A program made the position numbers and the translations under genes. The notes beneath the pieces are model-generated. The model ran no database searches and had not been told where the DNA came from. It saw only the letters and a list, made by a program, of their open reading frames with translations. Of a stretch of DNA of 64,000 bases, positions 57,024 to 64,000 are shown piece by piece. This DNA comes from Oscillospiraceae bacterium (GTDB lineage Bacteria > Bacillota > Clostridia > Oscillospirales > Oscillospiraceae): assembly GCA_015067545.1 (NCBI GenBank), contig SVMG01000004.1, positions 1 through 64,000 on the forward strand, in the 5' to 3' direction. Numbering within the stretch: position 1 is the stretch's first letter; every line of letters begins with the position of its first letter.

Positions 57024-58247
57024 ATGAACAAGGAAAATATCAAAAAGGTCGTTTTGGCCTACTCCGGCGGTCTGGATACATCCATCATCATCCCCTGGCT
57101 GAAGGAAAACTACAATAACTGCGAAGTCATCGCCGTTTCCGGTAACGTGGGCCAGGCTGACGAGCTGGAGGGTCTGGAAGAAAAGGCTCTGAAAACCGGC
57201 GCTTCCAAGCTGTATGTGCTGGATCTGACCGACGAATATGTGGATGATTACATCATCCCCTGCGTTAAGGCCGGCGCAATTTACGAAGAGTACCTGCTGG
57301 GCACTTCCCACGCCCGTCCCTGCATTGCCAAGGGTCTGGTGGAAATCGCTCTGAAGGAAGGCGCAGATGCCATCTGCCACGGCTGTACCGGCAAGGGCAA
57401 CGACCAGGTTCGTTTTGAGCTGACCATCAAGCATTTTGCTCCCGATATGCCCATCATCGCTCCCTGGCGTGAGTGGGATATCAAGTCCCGTGAGGAAGAG
57501 ATCGACTATGCCGAGGCTCACAACATTCCCCTCAAGATCAACCGTGAGACCAACTACTCCAAGGACAAGAACCTGTGGCACTTGAGCCACGAGGGTATGG
57601 ATCTGGAGGACACCGGCAACGAGCCTCAGTACGAAAAGCCCGGCTTCCTGGAAATGGGCGTTTCTCCCATCATGGCTCCCGATGCTCCTACATATGTGAC
57701 CATCGACTTCGAAAAGGGCATCCCCGTTGCTCTGGACGGCCAGAAGATGAGCGCCAAGAATATCATTCTGAAGCTGAATGAGATCGGCGGTGCCAACGGC
57801 ATCGGCCTGCTGGACATCGTGGAAAACCGTTTGGTGGGTATGAAGTGCCGCGGCGTGTACGAGACTCCCGGCGGTGCCATCCTCTACAAGGCACACAGCG
57901 TGCTGGAGTCAATCTGCCTGGACAAGATGGTTCTGCACGAAAAGCAGAGACTGGCCATCACCTATGCTGAGCTGGTTTATAATGGCCAGTGGTTCACCCC
58001 CCTGCGGGAGGCGCTTGCTGCATTCGTGGACAAGACCCAGGAGACCGTCACCGGCAAGGTTCGGCTGAAGCTGTACAAGGGCAACATGATCAACGCCGGT
58101 GTGTGGAGCGACTACTCCTTGTACTCCGAGGAGATCGCTACCTTCGGCGAGAGCGACTACAACCAGGCAGACGCTGCCGGCTTCATCAACCTCTACGGCC
58201 TGCCCATCAAGGTCAAGGCTATGGTTGACGCAAAGAACAAGAAGTAA
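57024..58247 (+). CDS. argG: Argininosuccinate synthase
   Basis: ArgG joins citrulline and aspartate with ATP to give argininosuccinate. The 407-residue protein has the ATP pyrophosphatase motif [45 protein letters not shown] and [19 protein letters not shown]-like residues (here [17 protein letters not shown]). ATG 57024 follows GGAGGG; the track start is five residues upstream. It is the first gene of the arginine cluster. Confidence 0.97.
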   Translation: MNKENIKKVVLAYSGGLDTSIIIPWLKENYNNCEVIAVSGNVGQADELEGLEEKALKTGASKLYVLDLTDEYVDDYIIPCVKAGAIYEEYLLGTSHARPCIAKGLVEIALKEGADAICHGCTGKGNDQVRFELTIKHFAPDMPIIAPWREWDIKSREEEIDYAEAHNIPLKINRETNYSKDKNLWHLSHEGMDLEDTGNEPQYEKPGFLEMGVSPIMAPDAPTYVTIDFEKGIPVALDGQKMSAKNIILKLNEIGGANGIGLLDIVENRLVGMKCRGVYETPGGAILYKAHSVLESICLDKMVLHEKQRLAITYAELVYNGQWFTPLREALAAFVDKTQETVTGKVRLKLYKGNMINAGVWSDYSLYSEEIATFGESDYNQADAAGFINLYGLPIKVKAMVDAKNKK

Positions 58248-58259
58248 GGAGAATTTCTC

Positions 58260-59633
58260 ATGGCAAAGATGTGGGCAGGAGTGACGGACGGCGCGACTGC
58301 AAAGATCGCGGACGATTTCAATTCCTCCATCCATTTTGACAGCCGGATGTACCGGCAGGATATCACCGGCTCCATGGCCCACGCCGCCATGCTGGCAAGC
58401 AAGGGGATCATTTCCCAGGCCGATGCCGATCAGCTGATCGCAGGCCTGGAGGGGATTCTGAACGACATCGAAAGCGGCAAGCTCCCCATTGACATGGAAT
58501 GTGAAGACATCCACATGTTTGTAGAACAGGTGCTGACCCAGCGCTTAGGTGATGTGGGCAAGAAGCTTCACACCGCCCGTTCCCGGAATGACCAGGTGGC
58601 TTTGGATGTTCGGATGTATTTGCGTCAGGAGATCGATGATATTACCGATCTGATCAAAAAGCTTTTGGCCGCCATCGTTTCCAAGGCGGAGCAGTACAAA
58701 GCCGCCATTATGCCCGGCTACACCCATCTGCAGCGGGCGCAGCCCATTACCTTCGGACACCATCTTATGGCTTACGCCATGATGCTCCTGAGGGATCTGG
58801 ACCGTCTGGCGGACTGCCGCAAGCGGATGAACATATCTCCCATTGGCTGCTGCGCTTTGGCGGGTACGACCTACGACACAGACCGGAATTTCGAGGCTGA
58901 AAAGCTGGGCTTCGACGGCATCTGCCTGAATTCTTTGGACGGCGTGTCCGACCGGGACTTCTGCGTGGAGCTTCTCAGCGCCATCAGCGTGCTGATGATG
59001 CACCTTTCCCGGTTCTCCGAGGAGATCATCCTGTGGTCCAGCTGGGAATTCAAGTTTGTGGAGCTGTCCGATGCGTACACAACCGGTTCGTCCATCATGC
59101 CTCAAAAGAAAAACCCGGATATGGCAGAGCTGGTTCGCGGCAAGACTGGCCGGGTCTATGGCGATCTGATGGCACTGCTGACCGCCCTGAAGGGTCTTCC
59201 CCTTGCCTACAACAAGGACATGCAGGAAGACAAGGAAGCAGTGTTCGACGCCTGCGATACAGTTAAGATGTGCCTGCAGGTGTTCTGCGGCATGGTCGAG
59301 ACCTTGACCGCCAACACCGCCAACATGAAACTGGCCGCCCAAAAGGGCTTCATCAATGCAACGGACCTTGCCGATTATTTGGTGAAAAAGGGCCTGCCCT
59401 TCCGCAGTGCTTACAAGATCTCCGGTCAGCTGGTTGCCCTGTGCATCCAAAACGGCACAGTTTTGGAAGAGCTGCCCCTTGAAACCTATCAAGGCTTCAG
59501 CGAACTGTTTGACAACGATCTGTACGAGGCGATCGACCTTTACAAATGCGTGGAAAAGCGCATCTCCCAAGGCGGTACTTCCGTTGCATCCGTGGAAGCA
59601 CAAATCAAGTATGTGAGAGAGAATTTACAATGA
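58260..59633 (+). CDS. argH: Argininosuccinate lyase
   Basis: ArgH splits argininosuccinate into arginine and fumarate, the last biosynthetic step. The 457-residue fumarase/aspartase-fold protein has LHTARSRNDQVALDVRMY, PGYTHLQRAQP and the signature GSSIMPQKKNPD near residue 280. AAGGAG precedes the ATG 12 nt after argG, and the stop overlaps argC (ATGA). Confidence 0.97.
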   Translation: MAKMWAGVTDGATAKIADDFNSSIHFDSRMYRQDITGSMAHAAMLASKGIISQADADQLIAGLEGILNDIESGKLPIDMECEDIHMFVEQVLTQRLGDVGKKLHTARSRNDQVALDVRMYLRQEIDDITDLIKKLLAAIVSKAEQYKAAIMPGYTHLQRAQPITFGHHLMAYAMMLLRDLDRLADCRKRMNISPIGCCALAGTTYDTDRNFEAEKLGFDGICLNSLDGVSDRDFCVELLSAISVLMMHLSRFSEEIILWSSWEFKFVELSDAYTTGSSIMPQKKNPDMAELVRGKTGRVYGDLMALLTALKGLPLAYNKDMQEDKEAVFDACDTVKMCLQVFCGMVETLTANTANMKLAAQKGFINATDLADYLVKKGLPFRSAYKISGQLVALCIQNGTVLEELPLETYQGFSELFDNDLYEAIDLYKCVEKRISQGGTSVASVEAQIKYVRENLQ

Positions 59634-60553
59634 CAAAAGTATTTATTGACGGCAGTGCCGGCACCACCGGCATCCGTATTGAAGACAGGTTGTCCGCCCG
59701 GCAGGACATTCAGCTCATTCGTTTGCCGGAAGAATTGAGAAAAGACCCCGCGATGCGCAAAGAGGCCCTGCACAGCGCAGATATCGCCTTTTTGTGCCTG
59801 CCGGATGCAGCGGCCATGGAAGCGGTGGCTTTGGCAGAGGGTGCAAAGGTGAAAATCATCGACACCTCCACCGCCCACCGCACAGATCCTGCATGGGCCT
59901 ACGGCTTCCCGGAACTGGCCGGGCAAAGAGAAAAGATCATGGCATCCGGCCGCATTGCCAATCCCGGCTGTCACGCCAGCGGCTTTGTTGCATTGGTCGC
60001 GCCGCTGGTAAGCAGCGGCATTCTTTCCAAGGATGTGGCGCTGACCTGCTTCTCCCTCACCGGCTACTCCGGCGGCGGCAAGAAAATGATCGCAGAATAC
60101 GAATCTGCAGAGCGCAGCCCCCTGCTGAAAGGCCCGCGGCAGTATGCCCTGACCCAACAGCACAAGCATCTGAAAGAGATGGTTGCTCTGTGCGGCATTG
60201 AAAATGCTCCCATCTTCTGCCCCATTGTCGCTGATTTTTACAGCGGTATGGAAGTCACCGTTCCGGTGTTTTCCAAGGACATCAAGGGCGGGATCGACGA
60301 CATCCGCGCACTGTATGCAAGCTATTACCAAAACGGCCTTGTCCGTTACTGTGACGAGCCTGACCCCGACGGCATGCTCTCCGCAGCCGCATTTTCCGGC
60401 CGGGACGATATGTGCCTTTCCGTCCACGGCAACGAGGACCGGATCATTCTCACCGCAAGATTCGACAATTTGGGCAAGGGCGCATCCGGTGCGGCCATTC
60501 AGAACATGAATATCCTGCTGGGCATTGACGAAACCACAGGACTTTGTGTATAA
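59630..60553 (+). CDS. argC: N-acetyl-gamma-glutamyl-phosphate reductase, type 2
   Basis: ArgC reduces N-acetylglutamyl phosphate to the semialdehyde with NADPH. The 307-residue protein starts KVFIDGSAGTTGIRIEDRL, has LCLPDAAAMEAV, and the catalytic Cys in ANPGCHASGFVALVAPLV near residue 111. Its length and N-terminus fit the shorter type 2 subfamily rather than the about 345-residue type 1 usual in Firmicutes. The start overlaps the argH stop; the longer track ORF runs into argH in another frame. A repeat separates it from argJ. Confidence 0.92.
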   Translation: MTKVFIDGSAGTTGIRIEDRLSARQDIQLIRLPEELRKDPAMRKEALHSADIAFLCLPDAAAMEAVALAEGAKVKIIDTSTAHRTDPAWAYGFPELAGQREKIMASGRIANPGCHASGFVALVAPLVSSGILSKDVALTCFSLTGYSGGGKKMIAEYESAERSPLLKGPRQYALTQQHKHLKEMVALCGIENAPIFCPIVADFYSGMEVTVPVFSKDIKGGIDDIRALYASYYQNGLVRYCDEPDPDGMLSAAAFSGRDDMCLSVHGNEDRIILTARFDNLGKGASGAAIQNMNILLGIDETTGLCV

Positions 60554-60574
60554 TATCACAACCAAATCAGCTAC

Positions 60575-60670
60575 TGTCATTGCGAACCAGTGACCCGAGG
60601 TCACTGGTGTGGCAATCTCCTCTTTCGATGGGGATTCCCACGCCAGTGTGCGCACTGGCTCGGAATGACA
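60575..60670. repeat. TGTCATT-family palindromic repeat between argC and argJ
   Basis: Ends TGTCATT and AATGACA enclose CCAGTGACC...GGTCACTGG and the perfect palindrome CCAGTGTGCGCACTGG. The first is shared with the 50281 copy and the second with the 20322 element, which links the two repeat families. Confidence 0.82.
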
Positions 60671-60711
60671 TGTGCTTTTTACAAACTGATACATAAAAGG
60701 AAGAACGAGAT

Positions 60712-61926
60712 ATGAAAATGGTCTCCGGCGGCGTATGCGCCGCAAAGGGCTTCAAAGCCAACGGCATTCACTGCGGCATCCGCAGGAATCATCCCAAGAA
60801 AGACCTGGCGCTGATCGTCAGCGACTGCAAGGCTGCCGCTGCGGCTGTATATACCACCAATTTGGTGAAAGGCGCTCCCCTTACGGTCACCAAGCAGAAT
60901 ATTTCCGACGGTTACGCCCAAGCTGTGATCTGCAACAGCGGCAACGCCAACACCTGCAATGCAAACGGCATTGAAATTGCCGAGAGCATGTGCGCGCTGG
61001 TAGCCGAAAAGACCGGCGTAAACGCCAAGGATGTGGTGGTGGCTTCCACCGGCGTCATCGGCCAGCCTCTCAATCTGGATCCCATCGCAGCCGGCATGGA
61101 CGAGCTGTGCGCAGGGCTATCCTACGAGGGCAGCCCCGCTGCCGCGCAGGCCATCATGACCACCGACACCGTAGAAAAAGAACTGGCTGTGGAATTTTCT
61201 CTGGGCGGAAAAATCTGCCGCATGGGCGGCATCGCCAAGGGCAGCGGTATGATCCACCCGAACATGGCCACCATGCTGGTGTTCATCACCACCGATGCCG
61301 CGATTTCCGCCGAAATGCTGCAAAAGGCCCTGTTTTGCGACATCCAAAACACCTTCAATATGCTGAGCGTCGACGGCGACACATCCACCAATGATATGGT
61401 CACCGTCCTGGCAAACGGCATGGCCGGCAACGAAGAGATCACTGCCGAGGGCGAAGATTTCACCGCCTTTATGCAGGCGCTGAACACCATCACCGTCAAC
61501 CTCTGCCGCCGCATTGCCGGTGACGGAGAGGGTGCAACCAAGCTGCTGGAATGCATTGCCACCGGCGCAGACACGGCAGAAGCCGCCAAAACCTGCGCCA
61601 AGAGCGTCATCTGCTCCAGCCTGCTGAAGGCTGCCATGTTTGGCGCGGATGCCAACTGGGGCCGGGTGCTGTGTGCCATCGGCTACAGCGGCGCGGATGT
61701 GGATGTGAGCAAGATCGGCGTTGCCTTCCGCAGTGCCAAAGGAACCGTGGTGGTCTGCGAAAACGGCGCAGGCGTTCCCTTTTCCGAGGAGATCGCCAAG
61801 GAGATCCTTCTGGAAAAAGAGATCGAGATCCTGCTGACTTTGGGCGACGGCCCTTACGGTGCAACCGCCTGGGGCTGCGATCTGACATACGATTACGTAA
61901 AAATAAACGGCGATTACCGTACTTGA
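60712..61926 (+). CDS. argJ: Bifunctional glutamate N-acetyltransferase/amino-acid acetyltransferase
   Basis: ArgJ transfers acetyl from N-acetylornithine to glutamate, recycling the acetyl group, and in bifunctional forms also makes N-acetylglutamate from acetyl-CoA. The 404-residue precursor has the self-cleavage motif KGSGMIHPNMATML near residue 180, with the Thr as nucleophile after cleavage. VCNSGNANTC-like (ICNSGNANTC) and SSLLKAAMFGADANWGR are family motifs. No argA is in the cluster, so the bifunctional form is likely but not shown. Confidence 0.95.
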   Translation: MKMVSGGVCAAKGFKANGIHCGIRRNHPKKDLALIVSDCKAAAAAVYTTNLVKGAPLTVTKQNISDGYAQAVICNSGNANTCNANGIEIAESMCALVAEKTGVNAKDVVVASTGVIGQPLNLDPIAAGMDELCAGLSYEGSPAAAQAIMTTDTVEKELAVEFSLGGKICRMGGIAKGSGMIHPNMATMLVFITTDAAISAEMLQKALFCDIQNTFNMLSVDGDTSTNDMVTVLANGMAGNEEITAEGEDFTAFMQALNTITVNLCRRIAGDGEGATKLLECIATGADTAEAAKTCAKSVICSSLLKAAMFGADANWGRVLCAIGYSGADVDVSKIGVAFRSAKGTVVVCENGAGVPFSEEIAKEILLEKEIEILLTLGDGPYGATAWGCDLTYDYVKINGDYRT

Positions 61927-61935
61927 GGTGACAAC

Positions 61936-62799
61936 ATGAATATGGAATTTTCCAATGCAGAGCGCGCGGAGGTTTTGACCGCTGCCCTGCCCTACATTAA
62001 GAAATATAACGGCAAGACCATCGTGATCAAATACGGCGGCAACGCCATGGTCAACGAGCAGCTGAAGCAGCAGGTGATGGAAGATATCGTCCTGCTATGG
62101 CTCATTGGCGTAAAGGTAGTGCTCATCCACGGCGGTGGCCCGGAGATCAGCGAAACCATGGAAAAGCTGGGCAAAAAGGCTGTTTTTGTGGACGGCTTGC
62201 GCGTTACCGACAAAGAAACTGTGGATATCGTGCAGATGGTTCTGGCCGGCAAGGTAAACAAGACTCTGGTAAACCTGTTGCAGACCAAGGGCGGCCACGC
62301 TGTGGGCGTTTCCGGTATCGACGGCGGCATCATCGAGGCCACCGTCAAGAATGAGGCTTTGGGTTATGTGGGAAAAATCACGAAGATCCGCACCCAGCCC
62401 ATTACCGACCTGCTGGAAAAGAATTACATACCTGTTATTTCCACTGTGGCCAGTGACCGGCAGGGCAATGTGTATAACATCAACGGCGACACTGCCGCCG
62501 CCCACATTGCAGGCGCGTTGGGGGCAGAGCGTTTGATCATGATGACAGACATTGCCGGCATCCTGATGGACAAGGACGATCCCACTACTCTGATCCCGCA
62601 GATCACCGTATCCGAAGCGAAGAAGCTTTACGATAACGGTGTGATCTCCGGCGGCATGATCCCCAAGGTGGACTGCTGCATTGAGGCGCTGGATCACGGT
62701 GTAAACAATGTGATCATCATGGACGGCCGCATTCCTCACTCCATTTTGATGGAGCTGCTCACCGATGAAGGCGCCGGCACCATGGTTACGAAAGGCTGA
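61936..62799 (+). CDS. argB: Acetylglutamate kinase
   Basis: ArgB phosphorylates N-acetylglutamate and is often the arginine-inhibited step. The 287-residue amino-acid-kinase-fold protein has VIKYGGNAM, VLIHGGGPEISE, FVDGLRVTDKET, NINGDTAAAHIAGAL and GGMIPKVDCCIEAL. The N-terminal helix before the first strand (EVLTAALPYIKKYNG) is the kind found in arginine-sensitive hexameric enzymes. GAGGTG precedes the ATG, 9 nt after argJ. Confidence 0.96.
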   Translation: MNMEFSNAERAEVLTAALPYIKKYNGKTIVIKYGGNAMVNEQLKQQVMEDIVLLWLIGVKVVLIHGGGPEISETMEKLGKKAVFVDGLRVTDKETVDIVQMVLAGKVNKTLVNLLQTKGGHAVGVSGIDGGIIEATVKNEALGYVGKITKIRTQPITDLLEKNYIPVISTVASDRQGNVYNINGDTAAAHIAGALGAERLIMMTDIAGILMDKDDPTTLIPQITVSEAKKLYDNGVISGGMIPKVDCCIEALDHGVNNVIIMDGRIPHSILMELLTDEGAGTMVTKG

Positions 62800-62804
62800 T
62801 AAAT

Positions 62805-63977
62805 ATGAGCATTATTTCTCTTGATAAGGAATTTGTGGCCGGCACTTACGGCCGTTTCCCGGTGGAACTGGTTTCCGGAAAGGGCTGTATCCTGACAGAT
62901 GTCAACGGCAAGGAATACATTGACTTGACCTCCGGTATCGGCGTGACTTCTTTCGGCATTGCGGACGAAGCCTGGGTGCAGGCCATCACTGCCCAGGCCA
63001 TGAAGCTGCAGCACTCGTCCAATCTGTATTACACCGAGCCCTGTGCAAAGCTGGCGCAGTTTCTGTGTCAGAAGACCGGGATGAAAAAGGTTTTCTTCTG
63101 TAATTCCGGTGCAGAAGCCAACGAATGCGCCATTAAGGTGGCCAGAAAATACTCTGCAGAGAAAAAGGGCGCGGAGCACTACACCATCATCACCTTGGTG
63201 AACAGCTTCCACGGCCGGACGCTGACCACCCTGGCCGCAACCGGTCAGGATCATTTCCATCAATATTTCCAGCCTCTGACCCCCGGCTTCGCCTATGTGC
63301 AGGCCAACAATATCGCCATGCTGGAAGAAATGGTGGCAACTGTCAAGCCCGCAGCCATCATGTTTGAGTGCGTCCAGGGCGAGGGCGGCGTGCTGCCACT
63401 GAACAAAGAATTCATCTGCGCCGCTGAAAAGCTGTGCAAAGAACAGGACATTCCCCTCATCATTGACGAGGTGCAGACCGGCAACGGCCGCACCGGCAAG
63501 CTGTATTCTTATATGCATTTTGGTATTACGCCCGACATCGTCTCCACCGCCAAGGGTCTCGGTGGCGGCCTGCCCATCGGTGCAACACTCATGAGCGAAA
63601 AGGTACAGTCCGTTCTGGGCCCCGGAGACCACGGCTCCACCTATGGCGGCAACCCCGTGTGCTCTGCCGGTGCGCTGAGCATCATGCAGCGGCTGGACGA
63701 CGCTTTCCTGGCTGAGGTTCAGCGCAAGAGCGACTATGTGTTTTCCGCCCTGCAGGGCGCGCCGGGTATTGAAAGTGTCACCGGTCTCGGTCTGATGATC
63801 GGCATTCAGACTGCAAAGCCTGCCAAGGATGTGGTGAACGCCTGCATCGAAAAGGGCGTGCTGGCTCTGACTGCCAAGACGAAAGTGCGGCTGCTGCCTG
63901 CGTTGAACATCCCTATGGAGCAACTGGAAACTGCCATTGAGACCATCAAGGCCGTTTGCAAGGAGGAAACCTTATGA
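62805..63977 (+). CDS. argD: Acetylornithine aminotransferase
   Basis: This PLP class III aminotransferase makes N-acetylornithine from the semialdehyde and glutamate. The 390-residue protein has FFCNSGAEANECAIKVAR, NSFHGRTLTTLAATG, LIIDEVQTGNGRTGK and the PLP lysine in STAKGLGGGLPIG near residue 249. The ribosome site is weak (AAAGG) and lies 5 nt after argB, suggesting coupled translation. The stop overlaps the argF start. Confidence 0.96.
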   Translation: MSIISLDKEFVAGTYGRFPVELVSGKGCILTDVNGKEYIDLTSGIGVTSFGIADEAWVQAITAQAMKLQHSSNLYYTEPCAKLAQFLCQKTGMKKVFFCNSGAEANECAIKVARKYSAEKKGAEHYTIITLVNSFHGRTLTTLAATGQDHFHQYFQPLTPGFAYVQANNIAMLEEMVATVKPAAIMFECVQGEGGVLPLNKEFICAAEKLCKEQDIPLIIDEVQTGNGRTGKLYSYMHFGITPDIVSTAKGLGGGLPIGATLMSEKVQSVLGPGDHGSTYGGNPVCSAGALSIMQRLDDAFLAEVQRKSDYVFSALQGAPGIESVTGLGLMIGIQTAKPAKDVVNACIEKGVLALTAKTKVRLLPALNIPMEQLETAIETIKAVCKEETL

Positions 63978-64000
63978 TCAACCTGAAAGGCAGAAACTTT
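63974..64000 (+). CDS. argF: Ornithine carbamoyltransferase, 5' end only
   Basis: ATG 63974 overlaps the argD stop (ATGA) and opens MINLKGRNF, which matches the start of ornithine carbamoyltransferases (usually NLKGRDFL). AGGAGG lies about 7 nt upstream. Only nine codons are inside the window. The assignment rests on this peptide and on the arg cluster, which otherwise lacks this step. Confidence 0.75.

Overview
The window looks like a moderately GC-rich chromosome segment from an anaerobic gut Firmicute, probably class Clostridia and close to the Oscillospiraceae/Ruminococcaceae. This is inference: it rests on the gene set (RNase J, GdpP, SepF, DivIVA, Hfq, an LCP protein, DUF1540, the GGGtGRT/NifU-like pair, an ileS T-box), AGGAGG-type ribosome sites, SigA-type promoters and abundant palindromic intergenic repeats. 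No 16S gene is present.

Layout. 1-122 is the 3' end of a group II intron (domains V and VI) lying inside recD2; the window then gives the 3' exon of recD2, comF and mreB. Two small lipoprotein genes follow. 4.4-12.1 kb (minus strand) is the gdpP-rplI-dnaB-tilS-hpt-ftsH cluster. L-lactate dehydrogenase and RNase J (TTG start behind a structured leader) follow. 15.2-16.0 kb holds a MazG-like gene, a truncated four-helix-bundle ORF, an array of seven small hairpins and tRNA-Gly. 16.1-22.5 kb (minus) has an inactive-looking transglutaminase lipoprotein, a YitT-family protein and a ParC/ParE-like topoisomerase pair. 22.7-25.2 kb has a surface protein with SQP repeats and a family 2 glycosyltransferase. 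25.4-29.4 kb (minus) has the GGGtGRT/NifU-like pair with a degenerate partial duplicate, then rpe-lysA. 29.5-36.9 kb has DUF1540, HtrA, LCP, uxaC, dus and an amidase carrying a zinc-ribbon insertion.

37.0-41.6 kb (minus) has a membrane-anchored parvulin-like protein, then a locus of lower apparent GC: one secreted protein plus three small related membrane-anchored proteins, each followed by the same 26-nt hairpin. 41.9-50.2 kb (plus) is miaB-mutS-CPBP protease-mutL-NUDIX-miaA-hfq. 50.5-55.6 kb has yggS, sepF, divIVA and T-box-controlled ileS. tRNA-Thr and tRNA-Tyr and an SGNH hydrolase follow. 57.0 kb to the end is the arginine cluster argG-argH-argC-argJ-argB-argD-argF, with argF cut by the window edge.

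Functionally most of the window is core metabolism and information processing. The accessory or unexplained parts are the intron in recD2, the hairpin array with the four-helix remnant, the hairpin-punctuated small-protein locus, the rearranged GGGtGRT 3' end, and two families of palindromic repeats sitting in operon gaps (TGTCATT...AATGACA ends, and C/G-rich multi-hairpin elements).
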